A stretch of DNA of 8,503 nt from an uncultured Peptostreptococcaceae bacterium (GCA_905236895.1 CAJOQI010000104.1:1-8503), one strand, 5' to 3'. Positions 1 to 6,111 are shown, counted from the stretch's first letter. Notes: a model not told the origin generated them from the letters alone. Translations and numbers: made by a program.

Positions 1-1221
1 GCTCCTTTGATTGGTGCCATTCCAATGGTTTTAAGCGGAGCAATCCCCAATTATTTGGATGCGTTTTTTGAGCTTTGCTCCGGATTTTCCACCACTGGAG
101 CCAGCATTATGTCCGATCTTGAGGCCCAACCAAAATCCATCATGTTCTGGCGTTCCATGACCCACTTCTTGGGGGGCATGGGAATCGTGGTACTGGCTGC
201 GGCAATTCTTCCGTCCATCGGAATAGGGGGACAGATTACGGCCAACGCAGAAACTCCGGGACCCACCATGACCAAGCTAACTGCCAGATTTTCAGACACG
301 GCCAAGCAGCTGTACTATCTCTATTTGGGATTCACCGTTGCTGAGGCATCGCTTTTGATGATTGGTGGAATGAGTCTCTACGATGCCTTAATTCATACCT
401 TCGGTACCGTTGGAACGGGAGGCTTTTCCAATTATTCCGACAGCGTGGGACATTTCACCAGCCAATATATAAGATGGGTCATCATAGTGTTCATGGTTCT
501 GTGCGGAATCAATTTCAATCTATATTTTCTGATATTCAAGAAAAGGATTAAAGAATTCTTCCAGGACGAGGAAAAGCGCCTCTATATGGGAGTAATCATT
601 GTTGTGGCAATTCTAATAATGGTGACCCTGATGCTTCAGGGAGGCTATGACAGTTTTATGGATGCTTTTAATGACAGCTGCTTCCAGGTTGCATCCATCA
701 TAACAACCACGGGCTATGCCACCACGGACTTTAATCTTTGGCCTGCCTTTGCCAAGATGCTTATCGTAATAATCACCATCACCGGTGCCTGCTCATCCTC
801 CACGGGAGGCGGGGTAAAGATGATAAGAATTCTGACGGCCCTTAAGTTTGTGAAGAGGGGATTCTTCCTTAAGCTTCATCCAAACAGGGTTATCAATCTT
901 ACCGTAAACAAAAAGCCCGTTGAACAAAGCGTGGTCAGCGGAATAGTAAGCTTCATATTCCTGTATCTGGCTGTGCTCTTCGGAGGAATGATTCTCATTT
1001 CCGTAGATGGCTACGATATGGTCACCAATTTCACCGCTGCCTTAACCTGCTTAAGCAATGTGGGGCCGGGACTTAATTTGGTTGGACCTGCAGCTAACTT
1101 CAGCATCTTTTCATCCTTCTCAACGGTGGTTCTTTCCATCCTGATGATTGCGGGAAGGCTGGAGCTCTTCACTTTCTTTGTGCTGTTCTCGCCTAAGTAT
1201 TGGAACAGCAATAGGACTTAA
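1..1221 (+). CDS. trkH: TrkH-family potassium uptake protein, copy 1 (5' partial)
   Basis: Integral-membrane, ion-conducting subunit of a Trk/Ktr-type K+ uptake system, which normally works with a cytoplasmic TrkA/KtrA regulator. The frame is open to base 1, so the true start lies outside; alignment with the next gene suggests about 80 N-terminal residues (first helices) are missing. All four pore-loop filters of the family can be read: STTGAS (about 88-105), VGTGGFS (409-429), TTTGYATTD (703-729) and SNVGPG (1054-1071). The intramembrane gate-type loop ACSSSTGGGVK (near 787-819) and the C-terminal AGRLE motif are also present. A PGP motif (about 259-267) in a segment typical of TrkH is shared with the next gene. 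Every filter glycine is intact, so this copy should be a K+ channel/transporter subunit. It ends 12 bases before the next start, consistent with one transcript. No trkA gene is visible. Confident family call; K+ over Na+ preference is inferred from the filter. Confidence 0.95.
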   Translation, partial: APLIGAIPMVLSGAIPNYLDAFFELCSGFSTTGASIMSDLEAQPKSIMFWRSMTHFLGGMGIVVLAAAILPSIGIGGQITANAETPGPTMTKLTARFSDTAKQLYYLYLGFTVAEASLLMIGGMSLYDALIHTFGTVGTGGFSNYSDSVGHFTSQYIRWVIIVFMVLCGINFNLYFLIFKKRIKEFFQDEEKRLYMGVIIVVAILIMVTLMLQGGYDSFMDAFNDSCFQVASIITTTGYATTDFNLWPAFAKMLIVIITITGACSSSTGGGVKMIRILTALKFVKRGFFLKLHPNRVINLTVNKKPVEQSVVSGIVSFIFLYLAVLFGGMILISVDGYDMVTNFTAALTCLSNVGPGLNLVGPAANFSIFSSFSTVVLSILMIAGRLELFTFFVLFSPKYWNSNRT

Positions 1222-1233
1222 GGGGGTGAGGAG

Positions 1234-2691
1234 ATGAATAAGAGATTAATTGTTAGAACCATATCCATAATCCTCCTGGCAGAGGGAATCGCCATGATTC
1301 CCGCCATGGCCCTGGCCTTTTACGACGGAAACAAAAAGGTGGCCCTGGGCTTCTTGATTTCCATGGGAATCCTCTTGGGAATCAGCGCTATTGGTCATAT
1401 GGCAACAAAGAATTATAAGGTTAAGATAAAGGTGAGGGAAAGCTATCTGGTTGTTCTGGCCTGTTGGACCACGGTTATCTTTGCAGGAGTTCTTCCCTAT
1501 GTTTTAAGCGGAGAGGGATATAAGCTTTACGACTCCTTTTTCGAATCTGTGGCCTCCTGGACCACCAGCTGCGCCTGGGTAATTAATGCCAGCGCCATGC
1601 CAAGAGCATTGGTGCTCTGGAGAGGAATAGCCAGCTGGCTGGGGGGCATCGGAATCATTCTTATTGCAATCCTTATAATGTCCGCTCTTGGAGTTAACGG
1701 ACAAAAACTCCTTAATGCGGAGCTGCCAGGACCCAGCATATTCAAAACCAGGGCAAGGATGATGGATACCATCAGGGAAACCTATAGAATCTATCTGGTT
1801 ATGACCGGGGTTGTTCTGGCCCTCCTTCTTATAGGAAAAGTGCCTTTCTTCGAGTCTCTGGTTAATACCATGACCTGTGTCAGTACAGCGGGAATAATAG
1901 ATTATCAAGGGGCCATTGCGGCTCACTTCACCCCTTATGTTAAGGTGGTTCTGGGCATATTCTCAATCATAGCTTCCATCAATTTTGTTCTTTTGATCAG
2001 TCTTGCCAAGGGCAGAATAAAAAGAATTCTGGAGGACTATGAGTTTAGATTCTTCCTGATATCAATCGGTTTATCCGCTTTGTTCATTGCGGCCATGCTC
2101 CTTATCCACGGAGTTCGCAGAAATCCGGGAACCGCTTTGGTAGATGGCTTTGCCGGGGTTGTATCCTTTGCTTCCACAGCAGGCTTCCCTTTGGAGAGGG
2201 TAAACAATTGGCCAACCATTTGTAAGAGCATTCTTCTCATCCTTATGATTATAGGTGGTTCCGCCGGTTCCACCAGCGGAGGAATCAAGGTAATAAGATT
2301 TGCTGTATTCTTGAAGCTGATTAGAAGAGGAGTCTATAAGAGAATCCATCCAACAGCAACCAAGCCTGTAATGCTTAACAATACCATTATCGAGGCGGAG
2401 AATGTATCTTCCATTGTTACGTATATATTGATATTCCTTGCTGTATATCTTTTCTCAGCCATAGTCATGTCCTTGAACAATCTGGACATGGAAACCACAT
2501 TAAGTGCGCCTATTGCTCTCCTTACCAATACGGGCCTGGGCTTTGGCTTGGTATCCAGAGGGGACTTCAGTGTCTTTGCGCCACTGGGTAGAGTATATGG
2601 AGCTCTTCTTATGATGGCAGGAAGACTTGAGATGTACGCTATTCTGATTCTCTTCTCCAGATCCTTCTGGAATGCGGATAGAACCAAATAA
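1234..2691 (+). CDS. trkH: TrkH-family potassium uptake protein, copy 2, with altered first selectivity loop
   Basis: Complete 485-residue TrkH/KtrB-like membrane protein, close to the usual family length, homologous to the preceding gene along its whole overlap. Start: ATG after GGGGGTGAGGAG (1222-1233), immediately behind the upstream stop. Hydrophobic helices begin near residues 9-29, 36-54 and 70-93. The four pore loops are WTTSCAW (109-115), STAGI (filter Gly220), STAGF (Gly317) and NTGLG (Gly434). The first lacks the filter glycine found in copy 1: the aligned residue is Cys113 and no glycine occurs across residues 104-121. The gate-type loop GGSAGSTSGGIK (341-352) and AGRLE (Arg464) are retained, so the frame is under selection and is not an obvious pseudogene. 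It may form a heterodimer with copy 1, or conduct with altered ion preference; both are inference. A change of Gly to Ser at the first filter position in plant HKT transporters is known to shift selectivity towards Na+. No clear terminator follows the gene. Confidence 0.95.
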   Translation: MNKRLIVRTISIILLAEGIAMIPAMALAFYDGNKKVALGFLISMGILLGISAIGHMATKNYKVKIKVRESYLVVLACWTTVIFAGVLPYVLSGEGYKLYDSFFESVASWTTSCAWVINASAMPRALVLWRGIASWLGGIGIILIAILIMSALGVNGQKLLNAELPGPSIFKTRARMMDTIRETYRIYLVMTGVVLALLLIGKVPFFESLVNTMTCVSTAGIIDYQGAIAAHFTPYVKVVLGIFSIIASINFVLLISLAKGRIKRILEDYEFRFFLISIGLSALFIAAMLLIHGVRRNPGTALVDGFAGVVSFASTAGFPLERVNNWPTICKSILLILMIIGGSAGSTSGGIKVIRFAVFLKLIRRGVYKRIHPTATKPVMLNNTIIEAENVSSIVTYILIFLAVYLFSAIVMSLNNLDMETTLSAPIALLTNTGLGFGLVSRGDFSVFAPLGRVYGALLMMAGRLEMYAILILFSRSFWNADRTK

Positions 2692-2712
2692 GATAGCCGG
2701 GAAGCTCAATTC

Positions 2713-2741
2713 TTGCAAGGAAAAGGCTTTGGATATATAAT
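2713..2741 (+). promoter_or_regulatory. Sigma-A-type promoter for the kinase-like/small membrane protein unit
   Basis: TTGCAA (2713-2718) and a perfect TATAAT (2736-2741) are separated by exactly 17 bases, with transcription expected to start about 2748-2750. The -35 box lies within the 8-base palindrome CTTGCAAG (2712-2719), and the -10 box lies within a 12-bp inverted repeat. The promoter sits 68 bases before the ATG of the kinase-like gene. Because no convincing terminator precedes it, some read-through from the trkH pair is also possible. Confidence 0.7.
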
Positions 2742-2761
2742 ATTTGGGTAAATATTATATA
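2734..2761. repeat. Perfect 12-bp AT-only inverted repeat over the -10 region (operator candidate)
   Basis: TATATAATATTT (2734-2745) and AAATATTATATA (2750-2761) are exact reverse complements around a 4-base GGGT centre. The left arm contains the -10 hexamer and the centre coincides with the predicted transcription start. A dimeric repressor bound here would block the promoter. The absence of G/C pairs and of a following U-run argues against a terminator. An RNA hairpin role is less likely because the left arm would lie upstream of the start site. The bound protein, if any, is unknown. Confidence 0.6.
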
Positions 2762-2808
2762 AATGGTTTTGAATTAATATTGGAATCGATAATAGAAGGA
2801 AGAGGATA

Positions 2809-3429
2809 ATGAGAAAATTAATCACTATCAGCAGAGAGTATGGTAGCGGAGGAAGAATCATCGCTCAGCTTGTGGCTGAGAAGATGGGCATTCCTTTCTA
2901 TGACAAAGAGATAATCGATATGGCTGTGGAGAAAAGTGGACTTTCTCGCGAAATAATCGAGACTGCGGAGCTTAGGGCGAAGAGCAGTTTGTCCTATAGT
3001 TTTTCCTCCGCCATGAGCTTTGGGGATGGTTTTTCCACAGAGCCCATGTCCATGAACGAAAAGCTCTTTATAACTCAGTTCGACATCATCCGCCAGATTG
3101 GGGAAACCAATGAGGGTGTTATAGTTGGTCGCTGCGCAGACTATGTTCTAAAGGATATACCCAGCGTAACCAATATCTTTATCTATGCGGAGATGGAAGA
3201 TAGAATAGAGCGTTGCATCAGTCAGTATGGAGTGGAACCGGAAAAAGTGGAGAAAACCATCAAAGACTACGACAAGGCAAGGGCAAACTATTATAACTAC
3301 CACACTTCACAGAAGTGGGGCGCATATCAGAACTATAACCTTTGCCTGAATTCCAGCTATATTACTGATGATCACGCAGCTGATTTGATTGTAGATTTTA
3401 TGAACAACAGAATCTATAAGGAGGGTTAG
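2809..3429 (+). CDS. Cytidylate kinase-like family protein
   Basis: 206-residue cytoplasmic protein of the 'cytidylate kinase-like' group (P-loop NMP-kinase fold, widespread in Clostridia; physiological substrate not settled as far as I know). Visible hallmarks: N-terminal ISREYGSGGRIIA (7-19) in the P-loop position, FYDKEII (30-36), a predicted helix ending in VIVGRCADYVL (104-114), and DKARANYYNYHTSQKWG (155-171), the lid-like motif typical of this group. Compared by eye with the Walker A of true cytidylate kinase (GxxGxGKG), the lysine position is Gly15, followed by Arg16, so NMP kinase chemistry should not be assumed. Start: ATG preceded by AGAAGGAAGAGG (2794-2805). It has its own near-consensus promoter and is followed two bases after its stop by a small membrane-protein gene, suggesting translational coupling. 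Family confident; function unknown. Confidence 0.88.
   Translation: MRKLITISREYGSGGRIIAQLVAEKMGIPFYDKEIIDMAVEKSGLSREIIETAELRAKSSLSYSFSSAMSFGDGFSTEPMSMNEKLFITQFDIIRQIGETNEGVIVGRCADYVLKDIPSVTNIFIYAEMEDRIERCISQYGVEPEKVEKTIKDYDKARANYYNYHTSQKWGAYQNYNLCLNSSYITDDHAADLIVDFMNNRIYKEG
3419..3425 (+). promoter_or_regulatory. Ribosome binding site for the small membrane protein, inside the upstream gene
   Basis: AGGAGGG lies within the last codons of the kinase-like gene, 6 bases before the ATG at 3432. This near-perfect anti-16S match supports that start. It also supports translational coupling of the two genes and argues the small gene is real. Confidence 0.8.
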
Positions 3430-3431
3430 AG

Positions 3432-3659
3432 ATGAGCAAGGGGAAGATTAATCCGGTAGATATCATGGTTGACGGTGATAATTTAAGCGTCACCTCAGCG
3501 GCAAAGATAGCTGCCTATATCGTTGGGATTGGCATCGTGGCGGGGACCACGCTGGTAATCGGAATGGACCGTCTGATGAAGAAAATCTTTGTTGGGGAAG
3601 AATGGCCCAGAGAGGAATGGTCCAATGACGACTGGGCAGGAGAAGATTTGGAAGGATAG
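3432..3659 (+). CDS. Small single-span membrane protein with acidic tryptophan pentapeptide tail
   Basis: 75-residue protein I cannot assign to a named family. Residues 1-25 are polar, about 26-45 (IAAYIVGIGIVAGTTLVIGM) form one hydrophobic span, and residues 46-54 are basic/amphipathic (DRLMKKIFV). The tail 55-74 is a five-residue repeat: GEEWP, REEWS, NDDWA, GEDLE, i.e. x-[E/D]-[E/D]-W-x three times plus a fourth unit with Leu. Arg47, Lys50 and Lys51 right after the span favour a cytoplasmic tail by the positive-inside rule, but this is not certain. The gene is real on several counts: a strong ribosome binding site, 2-base spacing to the kinase-like gene and a strong terminator just downstream. 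It shares a transcript with that gene, so a membrane-anchoring or partner role for the kinase-like protein is a reasonable guess only. Confidence 0.82.
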   Translation: MSKGKINPVDIMVDGDNLSVTSAAKIAAYIVGIGIVAGTTLVIGMDRLMKKIFVGEEWPREEWSNDDWAGEDLEG

Positions 3660-3684
3660 AGGAAATCATTTAGCATTTTATGTG

Positions 3685-3720
3685 AAAGCGTCCTAAAAAA
3701 AAGGGCGCTTTTTTGTTTTT
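3685..3720 (+). terminator. Intrinsic terminator after the kinase-like/small protein unit
   Basis: AAAGCGTCC (3685-3693) pairs with GGGCGCTTT (3703-3711) through nine base pairs including one G-U, around a loop of T plus eight A. It is followed by a T-rich tail (TTTGTTTTT to 3720). This separates the upstream unit from the ABC transporter operon. Confidence 0.9.
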
Positions 3721-3725
3721 GCATC

Positions 3726-3754
3726 TTTCAAAAAAGAGTGAAAAGGGTTATAAT
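3726..3754 (+). promoter_or_regulatory. Probable promoter of the peptide ABC transporter operon
   Basis: A perfect TATAAT (3749-3754) lies 17 bases after TTTCAA (3726-3731), a poor -35 with 3 of 6 matches. It starts directly behind the terminator and would give an 80-base leader. A good -35-like TTGACG at 3771-3776 has only weak -10 partners at 18-19 bases (CGAATA/GAATAT, 3795-3801), so a second promoter is possible but less supported. Confidence 0.5.
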
Positions 3755-3809
3755 GAGGTAGGTATTTGTTTTGACGCATTAAAGCATCGAAGAGCGAATA
3801 TCGGTGTAT

Positions 3810-3821
3810 GTTAAATTTAAC
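3810..3821. repeat. 12-bp perfect palindrome in the transporter leader
   Basis: GTTAAATTTAAC is its own reverse complement and lies 5 bases before the ribosome binding site of the substrate-binding protein. It could be a regulator site or chance in AT-rich DNA; nothing links it to a known regulator. Confidence 0.3.
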
Positions 3822-3826
3822 GATAT

Positions 3827-3832
3827 AGGAGG
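3827..3832 (+). promoter_or_regulatory. Ribosome binding site that fixes the start of the binding lipoprotein
   Basis: A perfect AGGAGG sits 7 bases before the ATG at 3840. It lies inside the longer open frame beginning at a GTG at 3804, which shows that the GTG is not the start. Starting at 3840 also gives a clean MKKK lipoprotein signal peptide. Confidence 0.9.
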
Positions 3833-3839
3833 AACTAGG

Positions 3840-6011
3840 ATGAAGAAAAAATTGCTTGTGACACTCCTCATCAGCGTGCTGATTATCGGACTTCTTGCTG
3901 CTTGTGGCGGCAATTCCGGAAGCGACGGAAAGAAGGAAGAGGAACCGGCAGCTGAGGAGGCAGCTGAAGAAGAACCTGCAGCTGAGGAAGAAGCAGAAGA
4001 GGCAGAAGCCGAAGCTGAGGAACCGGCTGAAGAAGCCGAAAGCTCTGAGGCTACAGGATTTGGCCCCGACGGCAGAGCCTATGCTGACGAGCAGGTTTAT
4101 CGCACCCTTTACTCAAATGAAATGACCACCATGAACTATCTGGTTAGTGGTACAACCTATGAGCTTGAAGTTGGTGCAAATACCATCGACTCCCTGGTAG
4201 AGAACGATTCCTATGGAAATATCGTTCCCTGCGCAGCAGAGAGCTGGGAAACCAGTGAAGACGGCCTTGTATGGACCTTCCATTTAAGACCGGGACAGTA
4301 CTGGTATGACAAGGACGGAAACCAGATGGCAGAAGTTACTGCGAACGACTATGTAGCAGCTGCTCGCTATGTATGCGATTCCGCCAACGACTGCGGAAAC
4401 AGCTATCTGATGGACGGATGGATTGTTAACGCAACAGGACTCCTTGAATATACAGCAGCAGCTCTTGTTGCCGTAGAGCAGGGAACAGAAACAGAAGAGG
4501 ACGAAGTAGTAGTAGATGCTGAAGGCAATTATTACTATGTAGTAGTTGAAGAACCTGAAGAGGGCGCGGAAGAAGGAGCTGAACCCGTTAAGACCTACGA
4601 GGAAATCCCCGTGGTTACACCGGAAGAATTGGGCGTTGTGGCAGTTGACGATTATACTCTTGAGTATCACCTCGAGAAGGTTCGTCCTTACTTCCTTACA
4701 GTTCTTCAGTTCGGTACTTATTGGCCTGCACCTGCTGAGCTTCTTGAGCAGTACGGAGCAGACTACGGTCTCAACAATGAATCCATGTGGTTCAATGGTG
4801 CATATATCCTTGAGACAGCTGAACCTCAGCAGAAGAGAGTATATGTAAAGAACGAAAACAACTGGGATGCTGAGCACGTTTATATCGAGAGAATCGAAGA
4901 AACATATAACCAGGAAGCAGCTACCCTTGCTCCTGAAATGTTCCTGAGAGGCGAGGTTGACAGCGCTTCCATCGGTTCCGATATTGTTGCCGACTGGCTT
5001 GCAGATCCTGAGAAGAGCAATATGATTTCAACCAGCAGAATCGTTGGTGACTATTCTTACTTCTTCGGATTCAACTTCGAGCCTAAGTTCGATGAGAAAT
5101 ATCAGCCCGAGAACTGGATTATCGCTGTAAACAACGAGAACTTCAGAAAGAGCATCTTCCACGCAATCGACAGAGCTACCTATGTTGCTGCCAAGTTCCC
5201 CGGAGACGATCCGGAGATGCACCTGATCAATACGGTAACTCCGCTGGGATTCTCTGCTGATGCAGGTAAGGACTATGTACTCTATGGCGGACTTGAGAAG
5301 TATACCAACGGCGACAGCTTCGACGGTAATCTGGCCCTTGAGTATAAGGAAAAGGCTGTTGAAGAACTGACAGCTGCGGGAGCAACCTTCCCAATCCTTA
5401 TCCCAATCAACTACAACCCAAGCTCCACCACATGGGGCAACGCAACCGTTGTTCTCAAGCAGCAGCTTGAAGAGCTTCTGGGTTCAGACTACATCCAGCT
5501 GGAGGTAGTAGAATATGCAGGAAACTCCTTCCTGAACGAGACCAGAAGAAACGGTAACTATGCTATCCAGGAACTGAACTGGGGTGCTGACTTTATGGAT
5601 CCGGAAACATGGGCAGATCCATTTGACAGAGAGAACTCCTATAACTTCTTCTGCCACGGCACAGAAGACTATAGAGTATTCCAGAACACCAAGTCAGACG
5701 AGACCAATGCTCTTATCGACGAGTACTATGAACTCTGCGACTACGCACGTACCTGCGTAACCGATATCGACGAGAGATATGAGGCCTTTGCTGCTGCAGA
5801 ATCCTTCTATATTGACCACGCTATCGTAGTTCCCGGATTCATTTCCGGCGGTTCCTACCAGGCTACCAAGCTGAATGGTTTCGAAGGACAGTATGCAATG
5901 ATGGGACAGTCTTCTTCAAGATATAAAGGACAGCATGTATATGCCGAGGCTATGAGCCAGGATATGTATGACGAGCAATATGAAGCTTGGAGAGATGCAA
6001 TGGGTGAATAA
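3840..6011 (+). CDS. oppA: Extracellular solute-binding lipoprotein, family 5 (oligopeptide-type ABC importer)
   Basis: 723-residue lipoprotein that should capture peptides (or another family-5 ligand) outside the membrane and deliver them to the permeases encoded next. Residues 1-21 are a type II signal (MKKK, hydrophobic core), with lipobox LAAC and acylated Cys22. Residues about 33-70 form a Glu/Ala/Pro linker. The family-5 fold then runs about 86-665: VWTFHLRPGQYWYDKDG (144-160), TANDYVAAARYV (167-178), LGVVAVDDYTLEYHLE (264-279), FRKSIFHAIDRATYV (435-449) and WGADFMDPETWADPF (581-595). The protein is longer than typical OppA (about 540) because of the linker and an acidic extra segment near 214-260 placed before the LGVVAVDDYTLEYHLE strand. 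Six cysteines remain in the mature domain. Neighbours at 6112 and 7050 are cognate permeases. A hairpin follows the stop, so it may be made in excess over them. The symbol reflects family and context; ligand unproven. Confidence 0.93.
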   Translation: MKKKLLVTLLISVLIIGLLAACGGNSGSDGKKEEEPAAEEAAEEEPAAEEEAEEAEAEAEEPAEEAESSEATGFGPDGRAYADEQVYRTLYSNEMTTMNYLVSGTTYELEVGANTIDSLVENDSYGNIVPCAAESWETSEDGLVWTFHLRPGQYWYDKDGNQMAEVTANDYVAAARYVCDSANDCGNSYLMDGWIVNATGLLEYTAAALVAVEQGTETEEDEVVVDAEGNYYYVVVEEPEEGAEEGAEPVKTYEEIPVVTPEELGVVAVDDYTLEYHLEKVRPYFLTVLQFGTYWPAPAELLEQYGADYGLNNESMWFNGAYILETAEPQQKRVYVKNENNWDAEHVYIERIEETYNQEAATLAPEMFLRGEVDSASIGSDIVADWLADPEKSNMISTSRIVGDYSYFFGFNFEPKFDEKYQPENWIIAVNNENFRKSIFHAIDRATYVAAKFPGDDPEMHLINTVTPLGFSADAGKDYVLYGGLEKYTNGDSFDGNLALEYKEKAVEELTAAGATFPILIPINYNPSSTTWGNATVVLKQQLEELLGSDYIQLEVVEYAGNSFLNETRRNGNYAIQELNWGADFMDPETWADPFDRENSYNFFCHGTEDYRVFQNTKSDETNALIDEYYELCDYARTCVTDIDERYEAFAAAESFYIDHAIVVPGFISGGSYQATKLNGFEGQYAMMGQSSSRYKGQHVYAEAMSQDMYDEQYEAWRDAMGE
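3936..4049 (+). repeat. Low-complexity GAA/GCA-type repeat encoding the Glu/Ala linker
   Basis: Imperfect in-frame iterations of GCAGCTGAGGAA-like units encode residues 33-70 of the binding lipoprotein (EEEPAAEEAAEE and related). It serves as a flexible, strongly acidic tether between the lipid-anchored Cys22 and the folded domain. Such DNA can change length by slippage without breaking the frame when units are lost or gained in threes. Confidence 0.8.
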
Positions 6012-6028
6012 CCCGAAGTGACGAATTG

Positions 6029-6061
6029 AGGCTCTGCTCCAAATGGGGCAGAGCCTTATTT
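6029..6061 (+). terminator. Intercistronic hairpin / weak terminator between binding protein and permease
   Basis: GGCTCTGCTCC (6030-6040) pairs with GGGGCAGAGCC (6045-6055) over eleven base pairs with one G-U and an AAAT loop; A6029-T6056 extends it. The tail TTATTT is a poor U-run. A strong GC stem with a weak tail fits partial termination or 3'-end protection of the binding-protein mRNA, lowering permease output, rather than a full stop. No convincing new promoter follows before 6112. Confidence 0.7.
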
Positions 6062-6097
6062 AGAATAATATAGGCAAAATAATTATTACTAAATCAT

Positions 6098-6104
6098 AGA
6101 GGAG
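6098..6104 (+). promoter_or_regulatory. Ribosome binding site supporting a TTG start
   Basis: AGAGGAG lies 7 bases before TTG at 6112. The next in-frame ATG is residue 30, after the first membrane helix has already been encoded, so the TTG is the credible start. Confidence 0.8.
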
Positions 6105-6111
6105 AATCGTC

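Noticed and set aside
1888..1896. Apparent second filter defect in trkH copy 2 (STAGI versus GTGGF)
   Set aside because: The filter glycine is the second of the pair, as in the NAGF form of KtrB; Gly220 is retained, so only loop 1 is altered.
1504..1926. 140-residue minus-strand open frame inside trkH copy 2
   Set aside because: Shadow of a conserved membrane-protein gene; no start signals or motif.
2702..2729. Possible terminator after trkH copy 2 (AAGC ... GCTT)
   Set aside because: Only four base pairs with a long loop and no U-run; better explained as spacer holding the next promoter.
3804..3839. Upstream GTG start adding 12 residues to the binding lipoprotein
   Set aside because: The added stretch contains the AGGAGG ribosome binding site itself and would put polar residues before a perfect MKKK lipoprotein signal; ATG at 3840 is the start.
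4284..4877. 197-residue open frame on the minus strand inside the binding-protein gene
   Set aside because: It lies wholly opposite a strongly supported family-5 lipoprotein frame; its Cys/Phe/Tyr-rich translation is a by-product of the sense codons, and it has no good ribosome binding site or recognisable motif.
6078..6087. 10-bp palindrome AATAATTATT before the OppB-type gene
   Set aside because: Short, AT-only and in an AT-rich gap; expected by chance and not placed on a recognisable promoter.
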